A DNA stretch of 64,000 bases from Streptomyces sp. NRRL S-646. Its GTDB lineage: Bacteria; Actinomycetota; Actinomycetes; Streptomycetales; Streptomycetaceae. The stretch spans positions 434,001 through 498,000 of the forward strand of contig NZ_JODC01000009.1 of the NCBI RefSeq assembly GCF_000720765.1, given 5' to 3'. Both the position numbers and the translations under genes were made by a program. Below, piece by piece: positions 43,659 to 51,689 of the stretch (positions are counted from its first letter, which is position 1; the number at the start of each line of letters is the position of its first letter). The notes under the pieces were generated by a model. It searched no databases. It was given only the letters and a program-made list of their open reading frames with translations, and was not told where the DNA came from.

Positions 43659-44861
43659 TCAACAGCCCACCCTGTCCCCGGCCAACTGCTCCCCGACCAA
43701 CTGCTCCTCGATCAGATCTGCGGCCCGGCGGGTGCCGCCCTCGGCGCGGACCTCGGACCACAGCCATGCCGAGCGCGCGGCGACCTGTGGATCGCCGATG
43801 AGTTCCATCAGGGCAGTACGCAGCGTCGCCGCCGTGACGTCCGCGGTGTCGATCCGGCGGGCGACGCCCAGTTCGACGAGCCGGTCGGCGTGGAAGCACT
43901 GCTCGGGGCCGTTCGGTACCGCGATCATCGGCACGCCGGTGTACAGGCCCAGGCTGCTGCTGTCCATCCCGGTGTGCGTCACCCACACGTCGGCCTGCTC
44001 GAGAATGGCCAACGGCGAAGCCCACGGCCGTACTTCGAAGTTACGGGGAATCCGCTCGGTCAGATCGCCGGCACTGCCCGTCTGCAGCACCACATGCCAT
44101 CCCGGGAGATCCGTGAACGCGGCCACACACTGGTGGTAGATCTCCTGTGGTCCGTGGTGCGCCGACCCGGCCAGCGACACCAGCAGCACCTTCTTCGCAC
44201 CGGCCGGCCGCGTCCAGCCGTCCTGCTCCCGGCCCGCGCCGAAGCACGGGCCGACGAACGTCGCCGCCTCGGAGTCGACCCGTTCCGCATACGGCTGCAT
44301 CGTGCGCGGGATCATGGCCAGCACCCGCTTCGGGTGGCCGGCGAACTCCTCCACGTTCGTGGTCACCGCACCGCACCGGGTCAGCCAGGCAGCGAACCGC
44401 GCCCGGTATTCGGGGCCTCCGGGCAGCCGGTCGTATGCCGCGCTGATCTCCTCCTGGGCGCCCTCCCAGGCCACATGTGCCGCCGCCAGCTGGACGAGGC
44501 CGCGGCCCTGCGCCTCGGCCAGCGCGCGGCCCGCGTACGCGCCGACGTCGTAGAGGTAGAGATCGGCGGGATCGTCGTCGTACACGGCGTGCAGCTGCGG
44601 CAGCACGGCCATCGCCTCGTCGAGGAAGCGGGAGGCGGATGCGATGGGAGTCCGCGGCCAGTCGTGGCCGGCGACCGGAAGAGTGGAGGTGACGCTGATC
44701 AGCTCGGCGCCGGTGGAGGCGACCAGTTCGGCGAGGGGGCCGGCGTTGGCATACGTCACGCGATGACCGCGCGCCACGAGCTCACGGATGATCTCCAGGC
44801 TGGGCAGCACATGCCCGGCCAGAGGCGTGCCGACCATGGCGATATGAGCAGAACGGGGCAT
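43659..44861 (-). CDS. MGT-family glycosyltransferase
   Basis: A 400-residue GT-B enzyme. N-terminal MVGTPLAGHVLPSLEI (acceptor side, conserved His) and C-terminal donor-binding motif HTGMDSSSLGLYTGVP then PNGPEQCFHADRL, matching macrolide/UDP-glycosyltransferases, which attach sugars to small molecules. I start at the ATG at 44861, where the conserved fold begins. Being next to a type III PKS gene on the same strand suggests glycosylation of its product. Confidence 0.85.
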   Translation of the reverse strand: MPRSAHIAMVGTPLAGHVLPSLEIIRELVARGHRVTYANAGPLAELVASTGAELISVTSTLPVAGHDWPRTPIASASRFLDEAMAVLPQLHAVYDDDPADLYLYDVGAYAGRALAEAQGRGLVQLAAAHVAWEGAQEEISAAYDRLPGGPEYRARFAAWLTRCGAVTTNVEEFAGHPKRVLAMIPRTMQPYAERVDSEAATFVGPCFGAGREQDGWTRPAGAKKVLLVSLAGSAHHGPQEIYHQCVAAFTDLPGWHVVLQTGSAGDLTERIPRNFEVRPWASPLAILEQADVWVTHTGMDSSSLGLYTGVPMIAVPNGPEQCFHADRLVELGVARRIDTADVTAATLRTALMELIGDPQVAARSAWLWSEVRAEGGTRRAADLIEEQLVGEQLAGDRVGC

Positions 44862-45091
44862 GTCAGGACTTCCTTGGATAGAGGTCGCTACGACACAGCA
44901 ACGCCGAGAAGCCCTCCTGGGCAACGCGGTCCCGAGACTTCCCAGGTGCTGGGCAGGGTTGCGGCGGCTCTGCGCTGACGGACCCTTCTCCGTGGAGCGG
45001 GTGGCGAGAATCGAACGGGCGCGGCGGACACCGGGCCGGGGCATGCCTGACAACCGTCGCGCCGGGACGGTCATGTGGTTGAACATGAGGT

Positions 45092-45700
45092 GTGCGATTC
45101 GATTCCGTTCCCATGCCGGCGAGCGTCGAGGCCAGACCTCGTGACAGCCGTGGCTATCCGGTACCCGCCATCACCCCGTGGGAGGGCGACGAGCCCCAGT
45201 TCGCGCTCACCGACTACGGCCGCAGCGCCGAGTGCGCGCGACGGCGTCTGTGCTCCGTGTGCAACACCCTGATCCCCAAGGGGCCGGTGTGGCGGGTGGT
45301 CGGCGCCGCGGAGAGCTCGGCGATCCGCGAGGCGCTCGCTGCCGGGCGGCCGTACCGCAACATGGCGGCGACCCTGGAAGCTCCGGGGCACCGTGCGTGC
45401 ATGCTCTACGCCTCGATGGTCTGCCCGTACCTGGCGCGCCCGAACGCGCGGCGGGGGCTGACAGCGGAAAACCCGGACGACATGACCGCGCATGTCGTCC
45501 GGGGTGCCGTTCGTGGTGAGCTGGGTGCCGTGGTGGGGTTCGCCGACTACGAGTTCGCCGTCACCTCGGCCCAGGTCCTGTTCCGCTTTCTCGATGTGGT
45601 CGAGTACCTGCCGCATGACACGGCCGACCAGCACCTGGAGGAGCTGCGGGCCGAACTCGCCCGCTCCGGCGGCCGGTTGGGCGGGGGTCAGCCGCGGTAG
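45092..45700 (+). CDS. Conserved hypothetical protein with Cys motifs
   Basis: About 202 residues (a start at the second Met, 45113, is also possible). CSVCN, CMLYASMVCPYL and RRR..LCSVCN resemble a conserved actinobacterial group of unknown function, with Cys placed as in metal-binding proteins. Its last 13 bases overlap the end of the convergent TolB-like gene. Confidence 0.65.
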   Translation: MRFDSVPMPASVEARPRDSRGYPVPAITPWEGDEPQFALTDYGRSAECARRRLCSVCNTLIPKGPVWRVVGAAESSAIREALAAGRPYRNMAATLEAPGHRACMLYASMVCPYLARPNARRGLTAENPDDMTAHVVRGAVRGELGAVVGFADYEFAVTSAQVLFRFLDVVEYLPHDTADQHLEELRAELARSGGRLGGGQPR

Positions 45701-46668
45701 GCCGGCAGGCCGGTGTGCCGGGTGACCTTGACGGGGTTGCCGAAGCCGTGGGCCGTCCTGGTGATGGTGTACGTGCCGTTCGGGCTCCGGAAGGCGATGG
45801 TCCTGCCGTTCGGCGACCAGGTGGGCTCGGTGTAGTCGGTGGTGGCGTGCGGGGTGATGTCCTTGACGGCGTTGGTGCCGGCGCTCAGGTCGTCGACGAA
45901 GAGGTGGTCGTGCCCGCCGACGGAGCGCACGAAGACGACCTCCTCCACGTCGGGGGAGAGCGCGGGCTCGGAACCCTTGGCCAGTGCACCGCCCTGCTGA
46001 CGCAGGTAGTCGTCCCGGATGTAGACCTCGCCGGTGTGGGTGTTCTCGTAGACGGAGGTGCCGTAGGGGCCGCCGACGTTCGGCCAGGTGTTGTTCTTCT
46101 GCGGCAGCGCGCCTGCCTCCGGGTCGTCGCTGTTCAGGCTGATCCTGGCGGGCTTGACGTGGTTGCCGGTGGCCTTGACGCGCTCCAGGACGGTGCTGCC
46201 GTGGATCTTGGCGGAGAAGATGATGTCGTTCTTCGCGGGGATGCCGTTCGTCCTGTCGGCCGCGGTGACCTGCCAGGTGGGGTGGGACCAGGTCTGGTTG
46301 CCCGGGTTGGCGGCGACGGTCACACGGTGGCTGCCGTCGGGGTCGGAGACGTCCAGGTTCCCGTGGCCGTCGATGAAGGCGGCCTTGGTGCCGCCGGGGT
46401 TCCAGGCGAGGTCACGGACGACGGTGCCGAAGTCGATCGACCTGCCGTTGACCCAGACATGGCGGGTGCCGTCGCTGATGGTGAGGCCCCTGGGCACGGT
46501 GAGCGTGTGGGTGGACGCGGCTGCGGCCACCATCGCGGCGCTGCCCTTGGCGTCGCGGCCGGAGGACGGAGCGGCCATCGCGGTGGCGGCAGCGCCGCTC
46601 AGGGCGAGCAGTGCGGCGACACCTGCCGTGATGACGGCTGCGGTGCTCCGACGGTTACGAGCGGACAT
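45688..46668 (-). CDS. Secreted TolB-like beta-propeller protein
   Basis: A 326-residue exported protein. Signal peptide about 1-32 (ending TAMA), then WD40/PD40-type repeats: RDLAWNPGGTKAAFID, EPALSPDVEEVVFV and EPTWSPNGRTIAFRS. Such propellers bind proteins or glycans. No partner is recognisable nearby. The 3' end overlaps the convergent hypothetical gene. Confidence 0.75.
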   Translation of the reverse strand: MSARNRRSTAAVITAGVAALLALSGAAATAMAAPSSGRDAKGSAAMVAAAASTHTLTVPRGLTISDGTRHVWVNGRSIDFGTVVRDLAWNPGGTKAAFIDGHGNLDVSDPDGSHRVTVAANPGNQTWSHPTWQVTAADRTNGIPAKNDIIFSAKIHGSTVLERVKATGNHVKPARISLNSDDPEAGALPQKNNTWPNVGGPYGTSVYENTHTGEVYIRDDYLRQQGGALAKGSEPALSPDVEEVVFVRSVGGHDHLFVDDLSAGTNAVKDITPHATTDYTEPTWSPNGRTIAFRSPNGTYTITRTAHGFGNPVKVTRHTGLPAYRG

Positions 46669-46978
46669 CGAGGTTCCCCCAGGGATGTGAATGACGCTGC
46701 GACGAGAGTCTCGCGGGAACCGCCCGCCGTCCCCGGGACCCGAACCGGTCCGCTCGGCTTGCCGCCCTTCGCGATCAGAAGGAGTCTTCCCACGGCGCAT
46801 GACGGAGCTGTGCGTTCGCCGTCACAACTGTGCAATAACGGGTCGAATGAGAAGCTTCCCCTCGACCGACGACACTTGCGGGCCCTACGCCCGCTGGGCC
46901 GCCACAGAGGGTTCCGGATCACCGCCTCTGTCGGCGGGATCCGAGGACTCGCCCTTCAGCCGTACTCCGCGTGCCGGT
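46669..46978. other. Intergenic region without a gene
   Basis: These 310 bases separate the TolB-like gene from the ATP-binding gene on the same strand. No reading with coding bias or recognisable family was found; the promoter of the TolB-like gene is expected here. Confidence 0.5.
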
Positions 46979-47398
46979 TCAGATGGCCAGCACCGCTCGG
47001 ACGGTCTTTCCGCCGGTCATTGGCACCGCGACGTCGAAACGCTCGGTGAGTGCCCGCACGATGGCCAGCCCCCGTCCGCTCTCGTCCTCGGCATGCCCGG
47101 GACGCGTGCGGGGTCGTCCCGGCGCGTCGTCGTGCACCTCCACGGTCACGTGACCCGCGCCCACCTGCAGCCGCAGACGGCAGCCGGTGTGCCCGTGCCG
47201 CACCGCGTTGGCGACCAGCTCGGACGCTATGAGCGTGGCGTCGGCCACCTGCTCGGCCCCGACCGCGGCGATGCGGGAATGCGGACGGGTGAGAAAGGCG
47301 GACGTCAGTCTGCGAGCCCGAGCGGCCGAGACGAGGGTGCACGGCAGCAGGTATTCGGCGCGTGCGGTTTGTTCTGCGGCACCCTTCTGGGCACGCAT
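46979..47398 (-). CDS. Anti-sigma-type ATP-binding protein
   Basis: A 139-residue HATPase_c protein of the RsbW-like family. N-box IASELVANAVRHG and the GRGLAIVRALTERF box are intact; HDDAPGRP replaces the more usual DxGxG. Such proteins bind and inactivate sigma factors or act as small kinases in partner switching, with SpoIIE-type phosphatases as antagonists, one of which is encoded at 39858. Confidence 0.85.
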   Translation of the reverse strand: MRAQKGAAEQTARAEYLLPCTLVSAARARRLTSAFLTRPHSRIAAVGAEQVADATLIASELVANAVRHGHTGCRLRLQVGAGHVTVEVHDDAPGRPRTRPGHAEDESGRGLAIVRALTERFDVAVPMTGGKTVRAVLAI

Positions 47399-47687
47399 GA
47401 GTGCTCAACTCCCCTCCTGGGACTTCCGATGCCCCCCGGCCCCGTATTGGGGTGATGCCCGCGGTGGCTGATCGGCAACCCGGTGGTGCCGGCCATGGGT
47501 GGGCTGTGCCGCGGCCGTCAGGCGGCGGCCGGGTCCAACACGTCCATCGGAGAAGGGAGTTCGCGCCGTACACCACGACGGGCGGGGCGGCCGGATCGCA
47601 CCGCCGTGGACCGTGGTTCTCCGCCTCTACGGGCACGCCGACTGCACGGCGCAGGAAGATGTACGTCGACCGCCCGCGTCCGCGTGA

Positions 47688-48038
47688 TCAGCTCGAACCG
47701 GCACCGGAACTGTCGGACGCCTTGGCTGCGGCACGGCGGTACTCGGCATTGATGCGCTGAGCTTCCTCGAGCTGGTCCTCGAGGATGACGATGCGGCAAG
47801 CCGCCTCGATCGGGGTGCCCCTGTCCACGAGTTCGCGGGCGCGCGCGGCGATCCGCAGCTGGTAGCGGGAGTACCGGCGATGTCCGCCCTCCGAGCGCAG
47901 CGGAGTGATCAGACGGGCCTCACCGATGGCTCGGAGGAAGCCAGGGGTGGTGCCGAGCATTTCGGCGGCCCGGCCCATGGTGTACGCGGGGTAGTCGTCG
48001 TCATCAAGACGATCGCTGAGTGGGGTATCTGCTGCCAT
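47688..48038 (-). CDS. MerR family transcriptional regulator
   Basis: A 116-residue regulator with a winged helix at about residues 17-75 (YTMGRAAEMLGTTPGFLRAIGEA, in parts, and GGHRRYSRYQLRIAARARELV) and a short helical tail (EEAQRINAEYRRAAAKA). It has no Cys-rich or ligand domain, unlike metal or drug sensors. A 32-base palindrome lies 26 bases upstream of its ATG. Confidence 0.85.
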   Translation of the reverse strand: MAADTPLSDRLDDDDYPAYTMGRAAEMLGTTPGFLRAIGEARLITPLRSEGGHRRYSRYQLRIAARARELVDRGTPIEAACRIVILEDQLEEAQRINAEYRRAAAKASDSSGAGSS

Positions 48039-48063
48039 GTCACCTCGTTGTGCAACGCATCGA

Positions 48064-48095
48064 GGGGCCCTGGTGCCGTACGGCACCAGGGCCCC
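48064..48095. promoter_or_regulatory. Perfect 32-base palindrome upstream of the merR gene
   Basis: Arms of 16 bases centred on GTAC at 48079-48080 pair perfectly, reading GGGGCCCTGGTGCCG and its complement. It is too close to the ATG (26 bases) to be the terminator of an upstream minus-strand gene unless the leader is cleaved; it may be an autoregulatory operator or a 5' leader hairpin. Confidence 0.6.
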
Positions 48096-48364
48096 GAAGG
48101 GAATTGAACACCATCTGTCGGCCCTCATGCTGTGCCGACCGTCTGTTTCCGCTACCCGGCCCGGCAAGGGGAGGGGTGCGGGTATCGCAGCTGCGTGACC
48201 GGGGACCACCTTCCATTTCCGGGTTCTTGCGGTACCCGGACCGAGAGCGTGAACGGGTACCGCGGTACTGCGGACTTCAGGTACTGCTACCCGGCAGTTC
48301 GTGTCTGCCAGGTCTCCGTTGACCGTCTCAACGAGAAAAAGAGTAACCGTGGCAGGATCCAATG

Positions 48365-48388
48365 TCTACTCTGGCAAGAGTAGATTTT
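48365..48388. promoter_or_regulatory. TCTACTCT dyad followed by TTTT
   Basis: TCTACTCT (48365-48372) and AGAGTAGA (48377-48384) enclose GGCA and are followed on the plus strand by TTTT. This is either a MerR-type dyad operator or a factor-independent terminator of a short plus-strand RNA. No plus-strand gene precedes it. Confidence 0.5.
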
Positions 48389-48446
48389 GGCAGTCGCAGG
48401 CCACAGGCATCCTGCTGGCCGCGACAACGGTGGACCCGGACATGAC

Positions 48447-48488
48447 GGTGAGGGCCCTGCCGACGCGCGTCGGCAGGGCCCTCACCGG
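48447..48488 (-). terminator. Perfect 42-base palindrome, likely terminator
   Basis: Arms of 21 bases, centred at 48467-48468, pair without a mismatch; the outer arm reads CGGTGAGGGCCCTGCCGACG. It lies 28 bases downstream of the SCO5918-family stop, so it is placed to end the minus-strand csp-helicase-CBS-SCO5918 unit. Confidence 0.7.
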
Positions 48489-48516
48489 GTCTCTGGTGGC
48501 GGTTGCCCGCCTGTCC

Positions 48517-48831
48517 TCACGCCTCCGGGGAGGCGGCACCCCCGAGCAGCGCCGACGCGGTCCGGAGCGGAGTGGGGACACTCACCGGAGCGGTCTCGGG
48601 TCGGTCGTGGCAGGTGAAGCCGAGGCGGGTCATGGCCCGGACGACTTCGCCGCTGGTGAAGTCCCGGCCGTCCTGCCGGGTGACGACCTGGCCTACCTGT
48701 CCGACCGGGTAGCGGCGGCGGCCGATGGTCACGGACTCACCTGTGACGAGCTCGGGCGTGACGCCCTTCATCGAGGCCAGCACCCCGCTCTTGGTCAGCT
48801 CGAACGGGTACCGGGCGATGACACAGCGCAT
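48517..48831 (-). CDS. SCO5918 family protein
   Basis: A 104-residue protein. MRCVIARYPFELTKSGVL at the start, PVTGESVTIGRR-like core and FTSGEVVRAMTRLGFTC are those of the SCO5918 family, which I recall as a neighbour of a DEAD-box helicase and cold-shock gene in S. coelicolor, the same order as here. Function unknown; RNA-related by context. Confidence 0.75.
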   Translation of the reverse strand: MRCVIARYPFELTKSGVLASMKGVTPELVTGESVTIGRRRYPVGQVGQVVTRQDGRDFTSGEVVRAMTRLGFTCHDRPETAPVSVPTPLRTASALLGGAASPEA

Positions 48832-48875
48832 GACGGCTCGCAGACAAGTAGGAGGGGCCGGGCGGGCGGGGCAGG

Positions 48876-49223
48876 TCAGTGGGCCAGGGCGAGGGCACCC
48901 GGGGTCCGGTCGCGCCCACCGACGGCCTTGGGCCGAGCGCCGGCCGAGGTGAACGGGCCGACGAGCACGTCCCGCAGACGGATCCGGTCCGTGTAGGTGG
49001 GGCTGTCGCGGAGAACGGCGAGCACGGCCAGGGTGATCAGGCCGGTGCTCTGGTCGTCCCCGTCGCACAGCACGAGGTGATCGACACGGGCGCCTGCCAT
49101 GAGCGACAGAGCCACCTCGACCGTCATGTCGTCACGGACCCGAGGTCCGGACGCGTCCCTGTCGTCGACCAGGGCCTTGGGGGAGCGATCCGCTGCACGG
49201 TGCTGGGTCTGAGCAGGCGTCAT
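48876..49223 (-). CDS. CBS-domain-like protein
   Basis: A 115-residue protein with one CBS-type unit: VRDDMTVEVALSLMAGARVDHLVL (in parts) and GLITLAVLAVLRDSP. CBS domains bind adenosine compounds. It lies 44 bases from the SCO5918-family start and 45 bases after the helicase stop, so it belongs to the same unit. Confidence 0.7.
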   Translation of the reverse strand: MTPAQTQHRAADRSPKALVDDRDASGPRVRDDMTVEVALSLMAGARVDHLVLCDGDDQSTGLITLAVLAVLRDSPTYTDRIRLRDVLVGPFTSAGARPKAVGGRDRTPGALALAH

Positions 49224-49268
49224 AGGTGCCTCCTACCGTAAGGGGGTGGGCTGGTGATCACAGCGGCT

Positions 49269-50750
49269 CTAGGCAGCCGGGGCGAACCGGGTGCGACGCT
49301 TCGCGCTGCGGCGGGCCGCTTCACCGACGGGCCGGCCCTGGCCGGCCTGGCCCCGGCGACCCCGACGTCCCCGGGAGGAAGAAGAGGCGCCGCGGGGGCC
49401 TTCCACGCTCGGCGCTGTGACCACGACCGGGACACCGGAAGGAGCCTGGGCACCCGTGATGCGGCTGAGCTCCGCCTCGCCCGAACGCACCTGGGCGATC
49501 CGGGGAGTGATGCCTGCGGAAGCCATCAGCCGGTTCATACCGCGACGCTGATCGGGAGTCACGAGGGTGACGACGCTGCCGGACTCGCCGGCGCGGGCGG
49601 TACGACCGCCGCGGTGCAGATAGTCCTTGTGGTCACTGGGCGGATCCACGTTGACGACCAGGTCGAGGTTGTCGACGTGGATCCCGCGCGCCGCGACGTT
49701 GGTCGCCACGAGTACCGTCACGTGGCCGCTCTTGAACTGGGTGAGCGTCCGTGTGCGCTGCGGCTGGGACTTGCCCCCGTGCAGGGCCGCGGCGCGGACA
49801 CCGCTGCTCAGCAGGTGGCTGGTCAGCCGGTCCACCGCGTGCTTGGTGTCCAGGAACATGATCACTCGGCCGTCGCGCGCCGCGATCTCGGTGATCGTCC
49901 GGTGCTTGTCGGCGTCGTGGACATGGAGTACGTGGTGCTCCATCGTGCTGACCGCGCCCGCCGAGGGGTCGACGGAGTGGACCACCGGGTCGGTCAGGTA
50001 GCGGCGGACCAGCAGGTCGACGTTGCGGTCCAGGGTGGCCGAGAAGAGCATCCGCTGCCCGCCGGGACGTACCTGGTCGAGCAGGGCGGTGACCTGGGGC
50101 ATGAAGCCCATGTCGGTCATCTGGTCGGCCTCGTCGAGGACCGTGACGGCGACGTCGCCGAGACGGCAGTCGCCCCGGTCGATGAGGTCCTTGAGCCGTC
50201 CGGGCGTCGCGACGACCACCTCGGCCCCGGCGCGCAGCGCACCCGCCTGCCTGCCGATGGACATCCCGCCGACCACGGTGGCCAGCCGCAGACTCACCGC
50301 GCGGGCGTACGGAGTGAGTGCGTCGGTGACCTGCTGGGCCAGCTCCCGGGTGGGGACGAGCACGAGGGCGAGCGGCTGCCGCGGCTCGGCGCGCCGCCCC
50401 GCGGTACGGGCGAGCACGGCGAGTCCGAAGGCGAGGGTCTTGCCCGAACCGGTGCGGCCACGGCCGAGTACGTCACGACCGGCCAGGGAGTTCGGCAGGG
50501 TTGCCGCCTGGATCGGGAACGGCACGGTCACGCCTTCGTGGCCGAGAGCGGTGAGCAACCGCGCCGGCATGGCGAGATCGGCGAACGACTCGACGGCAGG
50601 CAGCGCGGGCGTGATGGTCTTCGGCGGCGCGAAATCGCTCGGTACGGTCCGTCGATTTCCGTAACCTTTGGAACGGTGCTGGGCACCGGAGCGGTGGACG
50701 GCGCCCCCTCCGGATCGGTCATATGTGCGGGTCTTGTGTGTGCGATTCAT
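49269..50750 (-). CDS. DEAD-box RNA helicase (second copy)
   Basis: A 493-residue RNA helicase, close paralogue of the gene at 26690. Motifs: PFPIQAATL, GRGRTGSGKT, PTRELAQQV, TPGRLKDLI, VLDEADQM, FSATL, VATNVAARGIHV, HRGGRTARAG. The N-terminus (MNRTHKTRTYDRSG) differs and lacks the TR repeats; the C-terminus is basic. The ATG at 50750 is chosen; the frame is open up to 51110 through the csp gene but without homology there. It follows csp by about 175 bases with a hairpin between. Confidence 0.92.
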   Translation of the reverse strand: MNRTHKTRTYDRSGGGAVHRSGAQHRSKGYGNRRTVPSDFAPPKTITPALPAVESFADLAMPARLLTALGHEGVTVPFPIQAATLPNSLAGRDVLGRGRTGSGKTLAFGLAVLARTAGRRAEPRQPLALVLVPTRELAQQVTDALTPYARAVSLRLATVVGGMSIGRQAGALRAGAEVVVATPGRLKDLIDRGDCRLGDVAVTVLDEADQMTDMGFMPQVTALLDQVRPGGQRMLFSATLDRNVDLLVRRYLTDPVVHSVDPSAGAVSTMEHHVLHVHDADKHRTITEIAARDGRVIMFLDTKHAVDRLTSHLLSSGVRAAALHGGKSQPQRTRTLTQFKSGHVTVLVATNVAARGIHVDNLDLVVNVDPPSDHKDYLHRGGRTARAGESGSVVTLVTPDQRRGMNRLMASAGITPRIAQVRSGEAELSRITGAQAPSGVPVVVTAPSVEGPRGASSSSRGRRGRRGQAGQGRPVGEAARRSAKRRTRFAPAA

Positions 50751-50864
50751 GCGGGAACCTTCCTTGATGTGGCACGTGCCAAGGAATTCCCGCAGCAAAG
50801 GAGCGGCGCAGAGAATCTCGAGAACGAGCCAAGAGTGATGTGAGCCGCGCCCCGAAATGCAGCG

Positions 50865-50900
50865 AGCTGGGGCCCGCACCCCAAGGTGCGGGCCCCAGCT
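50865..50900 (-). terminator. Intercistronic hairpin between csp and helicase (second module)
   Basis: Perfect 16-bp stem, arms 50865-50880 and 50885-50900, tetraloop CCAA, 26 bases after the csp stop. The stem core GGGGCCCGCAC is the same as in the first module. It probably limits transcription into the helicase gene. Confidence 0.85.
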
Positions 50901-50926
50901 GCGAAGTATGCGCGTTGGTGCCGGTG

Positions 50927-51130
50927 TCAGGCGGGAACGATGTTCTCGGCCGTCGGGCCCTTCTGGCCCTGCGCGATGTCGAACGACACCTTCTGGCCTT
51001 CCTGCAGCTCGCGGAAGCCCTGTGCGGCGATGTTCGAGTAGTGGGCGAAGACGTCGGGGCCGCCGCCGTCCTGCTCGATGAAGCCGAAGCCCTTTTCCGC
51101 GTTGAACCACTTCACGGTGCCAGTAGCCAT
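50927..51130 (-). CDS. Cold-shock protein, CspA family (second copy)
   Basis: A 67-residue OB-fold RNA chaperone with intact KGFGFIEQ and VFAHYSNI motifs. About eight residues differ from the copy at 28368, mostly conservative (for instance Ala/Pro at 25). RBS GGAG precedes the ATG at 51130 in a T-rich setting. Confidence 0.95.
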   Translation of the reverse strand: MATGTVKWFNAEKGFGFIEQDGGGPDVFAHYSNIAAQGFRELQEGQKVSFDIAQGQKGPTAENIVPA

Positions 51131-51257
51131 TTTATTTCTCCTTCGGAGGCGGAGTCAGGGAATCCGCCCTGTGCGGATTCCGTGTCGCCGTGATGATTAA
51201 CCCGTCGGAAATGAACCTTCTGGCAACCACACCTGCAACTGGTATCGACAGTAGCAC
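51131..51257 (-). promoter_or_regulatory. Leader and promoter region of the second csp gene
   Basis: Segment 51219-51257 is the counterpart of 28696-28733. On the minus strand GTGCTACTGT carries a TANNNT-type -10. GGAATCCGC and GCGGATTCC near 51160-51182 pair to form a hairpin in the leader, just upstream of the ribosome site, which could make translation temperature-dependent. Confidence 0.5.
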
Positions 51258-51644
51258 GGTGCGATCGGCTCTGCGCGGTTGGTAAATTCAATCCGGTTGC
51301 GTTTTGAGGAATACTCGCCGTGCGCCGCACCTAATTCTCATGTCGCGGAAACAGATATTGCTGCCCGTGGACGGGGTGTTCCGACCGGCCGCCTCCAGCC
51401 ACAGCGCCATGACCTCCTGCGATGGGCATGTCCCCGCCGCCGTCGTCGTCAGCGGATGAGACAAGAGGAGCGCGCCCGAGACCCCGCGACGGCGATGGAT
51501 GTCACATGCGCCCTCGGCGCCGCTCGCGCCGCTGTCGGCCGCGTGTGCGGGGGCGAAGATCTGTCCGCTGACCTGGGCGTGCACGAAGAAGGACCCGCAC
51601 TCCAACGCCGGCAGCACTCCCGTCCGAGCGGCTCCTTCTCCGTG
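51258..51644. other. Intergenic region without a gene
   Basis: No reading with coding bias is found in these 387 bases between the csp promoter and the terminator of the GH74 gene. Confidence 0.5.
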
Positions 51645-51677
51645 GCGGGGCCGCAGGCCTCGTGCCTGCGGCCCCGC
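51645..51677 (-). terminator. Terminator of the GH74 gene
   Basis: Perfect 14-bp stem, arms 51645-51658 and 51664-51677, loop CTCGT, 12 bases after the GH74 stop. Confidence 0.85.
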
Positions 51678-51689
51678 TTCGGCATTGGG

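Noticed and set aside
50751..51110. A csp-helicase fusion protein in the second module
   Set aside because: The upstream part of the open frame is in a different frame from csp and has no homology; the helicase has its own ATG as in the first module.
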